From the NCBI GenBank assembly GCA_032622095.1, contig CP136061.1, positions 202,610,244 to 202,674,243 of the forward strand: a stretch of 64,000 nucleotides of DNA, in the 5' to 3' direction. The notes below the pieces were generated by a model. That model was given only the letters and a program-made list of their open reading frames with translations, did not search any database and was not told the DNA's origin. Both the position numbers and the translations under genes were made by a program. Shown here in pieces: positions 45,503 to 55,628 of this stretch (position 1 is its first letter; every line of letters begins with the position of its first letter). The DNA comes from Siphonodentalium dalli. Lineage: Eukaryota; Mollusca; Scaphopoda; Gadilida; Siphonodentaliidae.

Positions 45503-46154
45503 TATATCCACACTAACTACCCCCCCCCCCCCCCCAGCACTGCCCTAAGTGTCATACACACCTTAACATTAATAACAATGATGCTGAACACTTTGAGGCA
45601 ATTATATTGCACTGAAATATTGCAAGAAAAAAGGGTTACGTAGCGTTTTTCCGAAGACCCATAACTCCGAAGGTCCGATTCTCCGAAGGTCAGATTCTCC
45701 GACGCCCCGATTCTCCGAAAGCCCATAACTCCGAAGTCCCGATTCTCCGAAATCCCATAACTCCGAAGACCCATAACTCCGAAAGCCCATAACTCCGAAG
45801 GCCTATAACTCCGAACGCCCATAACTCCGAAGGTCTATAACTCCGAAGGGCCGATTCTCCGAAGGTCCGATTCTCCGAAGGTCCGATTCTCCGAAGATCA
45901 TGTTTTATCGCTTATTAAATAGTGTACAGTCCAGTGGCGGAGTCAATGGGGCCCTAGGGAAGACCGCCCCCCCCAAAAAAACATGTCAAATGTCATGTAA
46001 ACGTCAGGAAATCCCTCCTAGGCATTCAAATATTCACAGTGTTCCCATTTAGGTGGGGGCAGTAGGAAAAGTTTGAATATTTTGAAGCCCCATGAACGAT
46101 TTCCGGGCGTTTACATGACATTGGACAAGTTTTGGTAGGGCCCCATATTGTCTG
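45503..46154 (+). repeat. Long direct repeat, right copy (target duplication)
   Basis: 652 bp, duplicate of 42413-43061. The original foldback element continues beyond its right end, whereas the left copy continues into the LINE. This fixes the insertion point inside the foldback centre. Confidence 0.9.
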
Positions 46155-46552
46155 AAATAGCAAGTAGAGGTTTAATGGGGGCAGTGGGAATTTTAGGACC
46201 CCTTGGCTTCGCAACTGGACTGTACACTATTTAGTAAACGATAATACCCCGATAAAACAAAATCTTCGGAGAATCGGACCTTCGGAGAATCGGGCCTTCG
46301 GAGTTATAGGTCTTCGGAGAATCGGCCCTTCGGAGTTATAGGTCTTCGGAGTTATAGGTCTTCGGAGTTATGGGTCTTCGGAGTTATGGGCTTTCGGAGA
46401 ATCGGATCTTCGGAGTTATGGTCCGTCGGAGAATCGGGTCTTCGGAGTTATGGGCCGTCGGAGAATCGGGTCTTCGGAGTTGTGGGCCGTCGGAGAATCG
46501 GGTCTTCGGAGTTGTGGGCCTTCGTAGTAATAGGTCTTCGGAAAACCGGTCT
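45645..46552. mobile_element. Foldback element with modular minisatellite arms
   Basis: The left arm of 16-bp modules (~45652-45905) and 'tttatcgcttattaaatagtgtacagtccag' (in pieces) face their inverse 'ctggactgtacactatttagtaaacg' and a right arm of ~17 modules (46262-46548). The outer ends are 'gtttttccgaagacc' and 'ggtcttcggaaaac'. Inverted arms made of short tandem repeats are the hallmark of Drosophila-type Foldback (FB) elements. The ~300-bp centre has no gene. Confidence 0.8.
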
Positions 46553-46630
46553 GACACCGAAAAAAATTACTTTTTTTCGCATGTGAACCACCCACCCACC
46601 CCGGCCTACTGTATGGAAAAAAGTGGATGA

Positions 46631-46652
46631 CCCCCCCCCCCCCCCCCCCCCC
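46631..46652. repeat. Poly-C run
   Basis: An uninterrupted C-run of about 22 bases next to the foldback element. Its length is likely unreliable. Confidence 0.9.
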
Positions 46653-46659
46653 TCCCCAC

Positions 46660-47993
46660 TGATTGACGTGGAAAAAGGTTTGTTGTGTAGGCTGGACTGT
46701 TGGTATGCTATATTCAGATATTCTGTGCAAAAGTAGTTTGGCGTCAAGTTCTGGGGAAAATTTACTACTTTAAGGGGCGTAACTCTATATTTTAGAAAAA
46801 ATATAATTGCGCATCTTGCTGCGCATACTTAATGGAGGCGCTTCCTCTGAACAATATTTGACATTTGACCACTCTCATTTGGAAGTAAATCTCTGCTTAT
46901 TGACTGAAGCGATCACATCATTATAACGTGAGAAGCGCGACCTCTTGCCGCCAGATTTGCATGTACCGGAAAATTCCCCATTTCCTTTTATTTGAAATCC
47001 AGGCTTTGATGAAGAAATCCGTTGTTTATTTTTTTTCGACAGAAAAAAAAATCACAATCTGAAAATGAAATGAGTTTTCACTTCAGAAAAGACGGAGATT
47101 GAGAATTTTAACATGCAGTCAACATGTTATGATGTTACAGTATTCCTTGGTCTGTACGATTCGTCGAGTGCATATATTCTCTGGGGGCATAGTATGGAAT
47201 TATAATTGACAGCACCCAATGTTTATGTTTTTGAATTTTCTGATAACTCTTTTCTTGTTGAAACTTCTAAATTTACTTGTTCAATTTCAAGTTGTTGATT
47301 TAAGATTTTTTCGATCAGTGGTATAAAACTTAAAAGTAACTAGTTGTACGCTATTTTGTTATTAATTATCATCTTGATGTGATTTCAATATCATCGGGCA
47401 AGTGTTTTATTGAGACAACTTGCCCTGGACATGCGAGACAAGTCCCAAAATCAGTCAGGCCAAGTTAAGTTGTCTTCGGCCCAAGTCGTCACTGATCCAA
47501 AACATTGACTGTGTGATAGTTATCTACCTCCTGTTGAACGGGATACATCATTATTATATGACTATGAATATTCTTCCCTAAATACCACTACTAGTATTGT
47601 TTGACGATCTAATCCAAATCGTCGGATCACACTGAGTGATTTTTCCCCGGATCAAATCAGATCACACTCCTACAGAAATTGCCGAGATATGCCGTTTAAC
47701 GACGACAGACTATTTATATCCGATGAAAATAAGTTCTAAAAGTAAACTGCTGAAGTGAAAACAATCGGTAATTAAATCAGATTTAATGGTTATTAATGCA
47801 GACTGGGCATCATATATTACATATAATAAACCTTTTATCACAGCAATGAGTTGACCCGTGACGTCGCATCTCGTCTCGTTGAGGTGGGCAGATTGCCGGA
47901 TCAAACTCTCTGCCTGCAGCAGCTCGTTTGATCCAGCAATATGCCCACCTGTGACCTCAACTCGACGTGATACTACGACACGGATCAACACAC
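46660..47993. other. Unassigned stretch with hairpins
   Basis: No supported gene. Two inverted features: 47517-47560 is the inverse of 49338-49383 across the element at 47994 ('tagttatctacctcctgttgaacggg'), so that element probably inserted into a ~530-bp foldback. 47880-47952 also forms an imperfect hairpin ('gaggtgggcagattgccggatcaaac' against its inverse). Confidence 0.55.
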
Positions 47994-49331
47994 CAGTGCT
48001 GGCCTTATGAAAAATCTGCAGGGGCTAAAAATCGCCCTCGCCAAACTACTTTGCAGGGGCTAAAATATTTTGCAGGGGCAATTTCTGTTTTATGGGGTAT
48101 TTATGTTGTAACATATGAAATACAAGTAAACTGACATATGTCATATTGCATATAACTTATTATGTGGTAAGTGATAATATTTAAATTTAATTAATTTATA
48201 ATCATATATTAATTGTGAAATTATCAATGAATGTTGTATAACTTATTAATGTTTAATAAAGTACTTTTATAAATGTTATACTATGTCTTGCATATATGGT
48301 ATTGTTGTGTTTGTTCCTTTATGCCTGATCCAAGTGACCTAATGGTTAACCAGAATCAATCAATCATTATATAGCTATATCATATATTACATGCTGTTAT
48401 ACTGTATAACACATGATGTATGAGGTGACATCATGGTAAGATATTATTGTAAGTTAACCAGAATCAATCATTATGCCATGCATATATTGTACATACATGT
48501 ACATGATATGTTTGTGTTTGTTCCTTTATGCCTGAGTGACCAAGTTACCTAACCAGAATCAATCATTATATCATGCATTTATTTGTTCCATACTTTTATC
48601 TATATAATCCATCGGTACATTCGCGGCTTCCGTACATTTGTGAAATTTCGTCCACTTCTATCGCGTCAAAACATACATTATTCCGTACATATCATAAATT
48701 AAATCACTTCTATGTTTGTATCGTCTCATAACCCATCCGTGCTATGTATAAATCACTCATTTCATGTAATTAATAGCACGATATCGCGATATTTATTCTT
48801 TGTTTTCGTCACTTCATATTCACCTCATTTGTTTACATGTCAGCGAGCACTGTTGCGCGATTGGCGGATTCCTTCGTAGCCCCACCCACCGCTGTCAACA
48901 GCGCTCATCAAACTAACTTGTAGGTAAGGTATGAGTTGTGGGTATAGCACTGCACGTTCACAGTTAGGTCATGTAATCGTCAGTCTGTCACTGGTGACGG
49001 GTGTGTAGCATGGTTTGACCTAATTAGATATACCGTTGTTGTTGTTGTGTAGTTTCCGGCCGCAGGCCGGGCAGGATGTATGGTCGGAACGCATTGTGCA
49101 ATTCCCTTCACCCGGTGGCAGCCAACTGTTAACATAGCATGTGTCTCCTGCTTCAAAGATGCGATGTCGCGTTGCCTTATATGTTTTCAAACGGATAACT
49201 CATCAAAATTACGACTGCAAAAGTATGTTGGGTAATGAATGTCGCGCGAGCGATATATCGCCCACGCCAAATTGAAATTGCGCGGGCGACGCGCGAGCGA
49301 TAAAATCGCTCGCGCCATATTGCCAGGCCTG
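47994..49331 (+). mobile_element. CAG...CTG DNA element, copy A
   Basis: 1338 bp. Termini CAGTGCTGGCCTTATG and CATATTGCCAGGCCTG form a ~16-bp imperfect inverted repeat. Directly outside is a 6-bp duplication ACACAC (47988-47993 and 49332-49337). Subterminal repeats: 'tgcaggggctaaaa' three times at the left, and 'gcgcgagcgata' with its inverse at the right. No long frame. The inverted copy B at 55629-57788 confirms both ends. CAG/CTG ends with 6-bp duplications would fit a hAT-like or Dada-like transposon; it is nonautonomous. Confidence 0.85.
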
Positions 49332-49337
49332 ACACAC

Positions 49338-49624
49338 TGTTGTGATAATATGTATATCCCGTTCAACAGGAGGTAGATAACTGCATATGTACCAATCATT
49401 AGGGTAACACCATTCTGTACTTATCGAGCTTCATCTCTGGACGACAGTTGTATTTTTTATTAGGCCTACATAGGTGGATGAAGTTGGCCGAATGGGGGGA
49501 AAGTTGGTAACATGTACCGGTACACAAATAGTGATACATACATGTAGTACTGGTAGCTGGGATAACTCTAATTATTGTTTATCATAAGGTTGGTGCAAAT
49601 TTGTATCACGAGACAATCATAGAT
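49338..49624. other. Spacer between elements
   Basis: Begins with the inverted partner (49338-49383) of 47517-47560. Otherwise nothing recognised. Confidence 0.5.
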
Positions 49625-49632
49625 ACACCGTC

Positions 49633-50633
49633 CAGGGTTTCCGCTACTACGGCAGTCCGGCCATCCAGCGGCCTCATTCCCCTTCCCAACCTTGACTTAA
49701 TATTGGCCACAAAATAGCCACAGACCTAGCTCAGCCTCCTTTTTACACAGGATGAGCGATCACTGACACCGATGATTAACAGATTGCAAGAAATCCTGTC
49801 AGTGTCTGAATAAGACATTATCAGTAGCGTACGTGGATCACGTCAGCACCATCATGTGTAATGCTTTGTTAGTGAATGTTTAGTAGGCCTATTAATCAGC
49901 CTTTCACGTTTTAATTTACTGTAGATTTCTGTCTACAAGTCCCAACTTTCTGACCCACTATTTCCCTCAAAATGCACATTATATATTGGTACATGTAAGT
50001 CATTGGGCCATGAACACAGGTGAGTTCTGGCAGTAACTGCGACGAACAGTGCAGACATTTTACCTCAAAACAAGATGTGTCAAAGAAATGTTTAATTCTA
50101 AATAAAACAATATAAAATATTAACAGTTATTATCAATGTATTTATTCCCTGTCCAATTGATACAAAATTATCAATTATACGAATCAAGCATGAGGTCATC
50201 TCCATCTGAGGAAATTTTGATTTTCACCAAATTGTTTTGATTCAGTGGTACTGTGAATACAAAGAACGCATGCAGTGCACGTGACATGAGCTCTGCTCAT
50301 GATGCCGTAACACTGGTTGTGCTAAAGTATCCTTGACACTGTGTCTTTAGTTCCTTTGATGTCACCTTTTAATATTGCTAAGTACTGATATAAAAGTCAT
50401 TCTATCTACTGTATGTTGTGGTGCTTAGATGCTTTTAGTTCATTAACTTGAGATCAAAGAAAAACGATCTGTTTTAGTTAGGTTTCTATACCAAGCTTCA
50501 ATGTTCATGCTTGTTGTCTTGCAAGGAAATTGCTACTTTTCAATGATAAACATCCAAATTTTCTCCTGATAGGGTGCCGGGTATGTGCTTTCCAAATACG
50601 GCCACATTCCCCCAACCCCTAGCGGAAACCCTG
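49633..50633. mobile_element. hAT-type nonautonomous element
   Basis: 1001 bp. Inverted ends CAGGGTTTCCGCTA and TAGCGGAAACCCTG are flanked by a perfect 8-bp duplication ACACCGTC (49625-49632 and 50634-50641). The terminal sequence and duplication length are those of hAT elements. The interior has no transposase frame. Confidence 0.95.
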
Positions 50634-50641
50634 ACACCGTC

Positions 50642-51630
50642 TCTGTATCATCGGTCATCAATGTGGGGCATTCCCTCCTACAGCAGCCCTCTTAATTCAG
50701 ATTGTTTTGCTTCGGCAATCCGCTACGGCAATAGTATGCCGTGGCCCAGTTTGCTTCAGCAAATTGCTTCGGCAATGCTGATTGCCGTAGCCAATTATGA
50801 AGGCTGCTACAGTGATACCTCACAGCATGGTAAAATAAGTTAATAGAAGCAATATAGAATTTCATGCAGTTCTAAAGTTAACCCTTTGGAGAGTATCTGT
50901 AACGTCATATACATGACGTCATGAGTAAATTTAAGCAATAATTATTAACAAATCGGGTCAAAAGGGTCTGGACAATAATTCGTTTTAATTTAGGTGCATT
51001 TTTTGTTAATGTGTATTATCATAATCGATTGCACTTATACATTTGGGACATTATATTAATCAAAATAACTTGTAAAGAAATCATTTATAAATCAGATGAT
51101 ATATTGAAGTTATGTCTACATAAAATAACACTTCCTGAAACGACATATATGTCGTTCTACTCCTCAACCAATAGACGACATATATGTCATTCTACTCGCC
51201 AAAGGGTTAAGCCACAAACAAAATGTCAATTTCAAGGGCTGCGTGTACATGTACCTATTTTTTTTGGCCCCTCTCAATTAACATTTGTCAATAACTAATT
51301 AGAATAGTTGGCTTGATATTACATGTTCTGATCAATTAATAATTTGAAATTACTCATCAAATTTGTTTCAATAATTTCTGGAGATACTAATATGGCTGTT
51401 TTTGTTGAAATTTATCCACTGTTCACTATCTGTTGAATAAGCAGAATGTGCTTTTTTCCCTCAGGTACTTTATCTGCAAGTACTAATACTTCATAATGGA
51501 ACAGTCAGATTTTAAAATTCATTTTAATGTAGCCGAAATGAAGCCATGAACTGCCTTCTGGATAATTTTCTGCATAGTCGTATTTATAGATAAGAGCTGT
51601 CACCAATCAGTGATCTGGCATTAATAATTC
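50642..51630. other. Unassigned stretch
   Basis: No supported gene. At 50700-50800 small repeats of 'cttcggcaat' / 'attgccgtagc' occur. At ~51135-51195 a word 'acgacatatatgtc(g/a)ttctactc' is duplicated. Confidence 0.45.
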
Positions 51631-51631
51631 T

Positions 51632-52240
51632 TTGGTCAACCTTTATTCAGTCTGCACGAACCCCATCTCGATCTCATTTATCATTTCTTCCCTACCGACA
51701 GAGTATAACGGACAGTCCAGAAATGAAATGGCACACCGTTTCCTTGTTACCGTATTCACAGCTTGTGGTTGTATCCTTGATGAACTTCCCGATGCGACCT
51801 TTCAAGCTGGATCGAGTGACCTGATCTCAATCTGTTCGTCTTATGTTGTATTTGCTCGTCATCACTTATATGGTTCTTTATGTATTTTACAGCCTCAACT
51901 ATATTGGGGAATAGCTCTCCCGTGTGATGTGCTATTTGTAGATTTGACCATTGAAACTGTCATTTCACCATTATATGTTTCTGTATGGCCTTCTTCAAAT
52001 CTGTTATGGTATGGTTGGCCTCTTTTAAATCTGAGTCCATCATCTCAGATTCATGTGCTGCCTCTTTGGCCGCACCATCAGCTACATCTTGTCCCTTTAT
52101 ATTAATATGGCCTCCAACCCATTTAATGTGTACCTTCGCTCCACGGCTGTTGATTGTGTTGAGTTTCCTGCGGCACTCTGTTATGGCTTTCCTGGGTTGA
52201 TTTAAGCTGTTGTCACTGTTGTGACTCTCCTGCAGTTTTC
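51632..52240 (-). pseudogene. LINE C-terminus with RNase H domain, degenerate
   Basis: On the minus strand from ~52240: KAITECRRKLNTINSRG, then VHIKWVGGHINIKGQDVADG (the C-terminal half of a LINE-type RNase H, with the His and the final Asp of the active site), then AAKEAAHE. After a stop and shifts come RLRSGHS and a finger remnant CEYGNKETVCHF. RNase H follows RT in the I, R1 and related LINE clades, so this is a different lineage from the LINE at 1425. The open frame on the + strand over the same bases is its shadow. Confidence 0.8.
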
Positions 52241-52640
52241 AGATGGCTAGGCCTGAAAATAATTGCTCAAATTTTATGAGTAAAACTGTTAAAAAATTAT
52301 TATTGCCCTCTCAAAAAACCCTGCATATACCTAAAACAAAAATATACAATGTTTCATGTAATTGTATATAATGAACAATTTGCTTTAAAAAGGTACTTTA
52401 TTTTGAATTACTGTATTTCCCTATGTAATTTACAGTGGACCAGACTGCCCTGGGCTGTTCGGTCCATACGGTACATGTGTTGCCATGATATGTTGTCATG
52501 AAACACTAGCATGGATGCTTTCATATTCAAGTTTGTTTCACCACAAAAACAAAAGTCATGTAGTACTGAATTGCTGCATACATGTCACTATTCTTATGTG
52601 TACCCATACCATAGTATGGTACACATAGTGTTGTCGTCCG
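52241..52640. other. Unassigned stretch
   Basis: AT-rich; no gene or named repeat. Confidence 0.4.
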
Positions 52641-54620
52641 GATTGGCCACTTGTCATTCGTCTATCTGTCTGTAGACACTTTACACATAATGCGATAACT
52701 CAAACATTTTTTATCCGATTGGAACCAAATTATGTAGATGAGTTTCTCAGCCCAAAATACAGAACTTTCGAGTTCAAATATGGGTTTGATCCAAGTTTTT
52801 AGCTCACCTGAGACAAAGTCTCCGGTGGAGCTATACCGGTAGTCATCACTCCTCGTCCGTCCGTCCGTCAAGAATCATCTTCTCGTCCCGAACCGTAAGA
52901 CGTAACACGTAACGTGTTCATATATGGTGTGGATGTTCCCTGGGTGAATCACATTCAGATTTGTTCAAATGAGGTCACTGGGTGAAATAGTTGTGAAAGC
53001 AGGGCCATAACTCTATTCCTCCATAGTAATTCTTAGAACGACTTCTTTTACTGAACTATAAGGCCGTATGGATTCATATTTGGTGTGGATGTTCCCTAGT
53101 TGACTCACATTCAGATTTGTTAAAATGAGGTCACCAGGTTGATTAGTTGAGAAACCAGGGCCATAACTCTATTCCTCCATAGTAATTCTTAGAATGACTT
53201 CTTCTTTTGAACCATTTGACCGATTTAGCTTACATTTGGTATGGAGAGTCCTTGTGTGACTGGGGTTCAGATTTGTTCAAATGGGGTCACTGGGTCAAAT
53301 AGGGGCAGAGCCAGGGCACCGGGACATAACTCTTTAAAAAAATTAATTCAAATCCTTGTTTTAAACCCTTGCACCCCCAACCCCCTATTCTTGCAGGGAT
53401 GTCCCCATGGGTTGAGGGGGTGGAATTAGCAGATTTGTTCAATGAGATCTAATTTGTTTTCTCAAAATTAATTATTTAGACAAAAATGAATATAAAATAG
53501 TAAACTACTTAATTTTTTAACCCCCAGATTACATTATATATAATATATGCCATATTATATACCATTTGAAAGAGCAAGCTCCAAAACATTGTATTATCAA
53601 CTTATCCAGTATAATAAACTGTGGACATGTTGTTTTTATTGAGTTGCCAAAGAGTTTTGTCATCTAGATTGCAGTAAAAAGCAAAATTATTTTCAGTGCA
53701 GGGAGAATAACTATATATTAAAGATGGAGTTCTTCCCCTTCCATTAAAAAAGTTTGAATTCTGTTGTATTTTGGGATCCAAAGGTGGGGGGAGTCATTCT
53801 ATAATTTCAATAGTTTTTGGCTCACCTGAGACAAAGTCTCTGATGGAGCTATAGACATCACTCCTCGTTCGTCCGTCAACAATTCTTTAAACTTCTCCTC
53901 TGGAACCATAAGACCGTATGGGTTCATAGTTTGTGTGGATATTGCCTAGGTGACTCACATTCAGATTTGTTCAAATGAGGTCACTGGGTCAAATGTGGGC
54001 AGGGCCAGGGACATAAATCCAAAAAATATTAAAAATTGCAAGTGAAGTCTGACATTTTTATAAACATTTTCTGGAGATCTGCTGGAGCCTGGAGGTCATT
54101 AATTCCCAATTACAACATCAATCTATCATATGTATTGTTCAAATCTTTCAACAGGACATTTAACTCTCCCACACCCACCACTTCACCAGAACATATTTGG
54201 CAAACTTGAAAAGTGTTCTTTGAAAGAACCACCAGCTCTATTTAGTTCACATTTAATATTGAGGCTCCTTTGGTGATGTGTGATTCAGATTTGTTTAATC
54301 AGGGTCACCAGGTCAAGTAGGTGCAAGGCCAGCTACATTATTCTTTCTCTCCATAGTAATTCATGATACGTCTTCTATGCAAGAATGAAATAGGCTATTT
54401 TGCTTATATTTGGTAGGAAATTACCTTGGGTGACAGATTTGTGAAAATGGCATCACAAAGTCGAATAAGGGCATTGCCAGAGACATAACTATTTCACAAC
54501 ATAGTAATTCTTAAAATATGTATGGAAGAGCCAAGAACTAGTTGGCTTATTTAGCATGGAATGTTCTTGTTTGACTGCAATACAGATATTTTTAATGGGG
54601 TAACCTGGAAAAATAGGACA
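52640..54620. repeat. Degenerate interspersed repeats (two families)
   Basis: Two starts of a repeat reading 'gctcacctgagacaaagtctc(c/t)g(g/a)tggagctata' (52802, 53820), with CGTCCGTCCGTC. Below each are 5-6 diverged blocks of 'catatttggtgtggatgttccc', 'gactcacattcagatttgttc', 'aatgaggtcactgggtcaaat' and 'agggccataactc'. Such 'gagctcacctgag...ccgtccg' repeats are, to my knowledge, very common in bivalve genomes. No gene. Confidence 0.75.
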
Positions 54621-55344
54621 GTTTCCTTCTTAATATGCTTCCTTCACAAGGACCATCAGGTCGATTTTATAAAAAGGCGCTTGTGAGATTGGAAATTTCC
54701 AACAATTGGGAAAGTTTGAGATGTCAATTGTGTAATTCCAACCTAAGACTTGGGAGTCTGGAGCCCAGTCGGGAGGGGACTTGTTGGGGGGGGGGGGGGG
54801 GGGGGGTGATCAGTAGTGTACAGTTGGTAATTTGGCCATGTATCCTGTTTAGATCTACTTCTTTTAAAGTGCTTATGAAAAGTTCTGACTGTTGTGGTCT
54901 CCAGAGTCCCAGTTTAATCAGTCTTTGCAGTCTGGTGAGCGACCCCACAGTCATTGACTGTCTTGTTTTATGGAGTTATGGCCTTTTTTCGAAATTTGTT
55001 TACTCTTAGTATTCCAATTATGGATAATCACAAGTGGATCTATATAATAAAAAAAAGAAAAAGTTTAGATTGAATTCCTTGCTCAATTTAAGCAAAGCAA
55101 AATTAAAAAAAAATCTAATAAAATAATTAACACCTTTTTTTTTTTTTTTGAACTCCTTGCTCAATTAATTTTTTTTTTTAATCTTGTGTTATGTACATGT
55201 AACTGTACTTGTTTGGAGTGATATTAAACCCAGTTCACCAATTTTATGATTTTTATCACATGCATTCGGACTACTTAGCTATTAATATGGCTATATCATT
55301 TTCTGATGTCTCTTACATGTATGCCAATGTGCAGATAAAGAAAG
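54621..55344. other. Unassigned stretch with 21-base G-run
   Basis: An uninterrupted G-run at 54786-54806 and T-runs near 55140-55180. No gene. Confidence 0.6.
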
Positions 55345-55452
55345 TGAGAGCTTTCCGATGAATGGCAACAAGCCATATTTCCGACTAAATCCTGAAAAAT
55401 TACTCATAATTATGTTGTGGTTAAGGAGTTGATTATTTAGGGCATTACTGTA
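55345..55452 (+). mobile_element. 'Cuts-at-GGGCATTACTG' half-element, copy 1
   Basis: One arm ('gagagctttccgatgaatgg', 'caacaagccatatttccg', 'ggttaaggagt', 'gggcattactgtaa') of the palindromic element seen complete at 63486-63702. Other arms lie at 60609-60730 and 62850-62950. The label is descriptive only. Confidence 0.8.
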
Positions 55453-55628
55453 AGTAGTATAACTTCAGTTTACAATTTGAAGTTGGTCCATTAATATGGC
55501 ATTATCATGGAAGACTTTGGTTGGGTCTGACTTAAAATTGCTGATTATCAAGACAGTCCTTGTTAATATGGCCCCGACCCTCCTAGGAAGGAATCGGGGG
55601 TATATAGTGGAGACCTTCCGTCCGCCCT

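Noticed and set aside
42413-46154. The two long direct repeats as LTRs of a retrotransposon
   Set aside because: They do not begin TG and end CA, the internal part is a LINE without gag, protease or integrase, and the LINE's own 3' end abuts the second repeat. The outer sequences belong to one foldback element.
42427-46730. Repetitive RSYG/ENR and similar frames
   Set aside because: They are produced by the 16-bp minisatellite modules, because 16-bp units cycle through frames.
51632-52105. A 157-codon + strand protein
   Set aside because: It is antisense to a LINE RNase H remnant, which explains the sequence much better.
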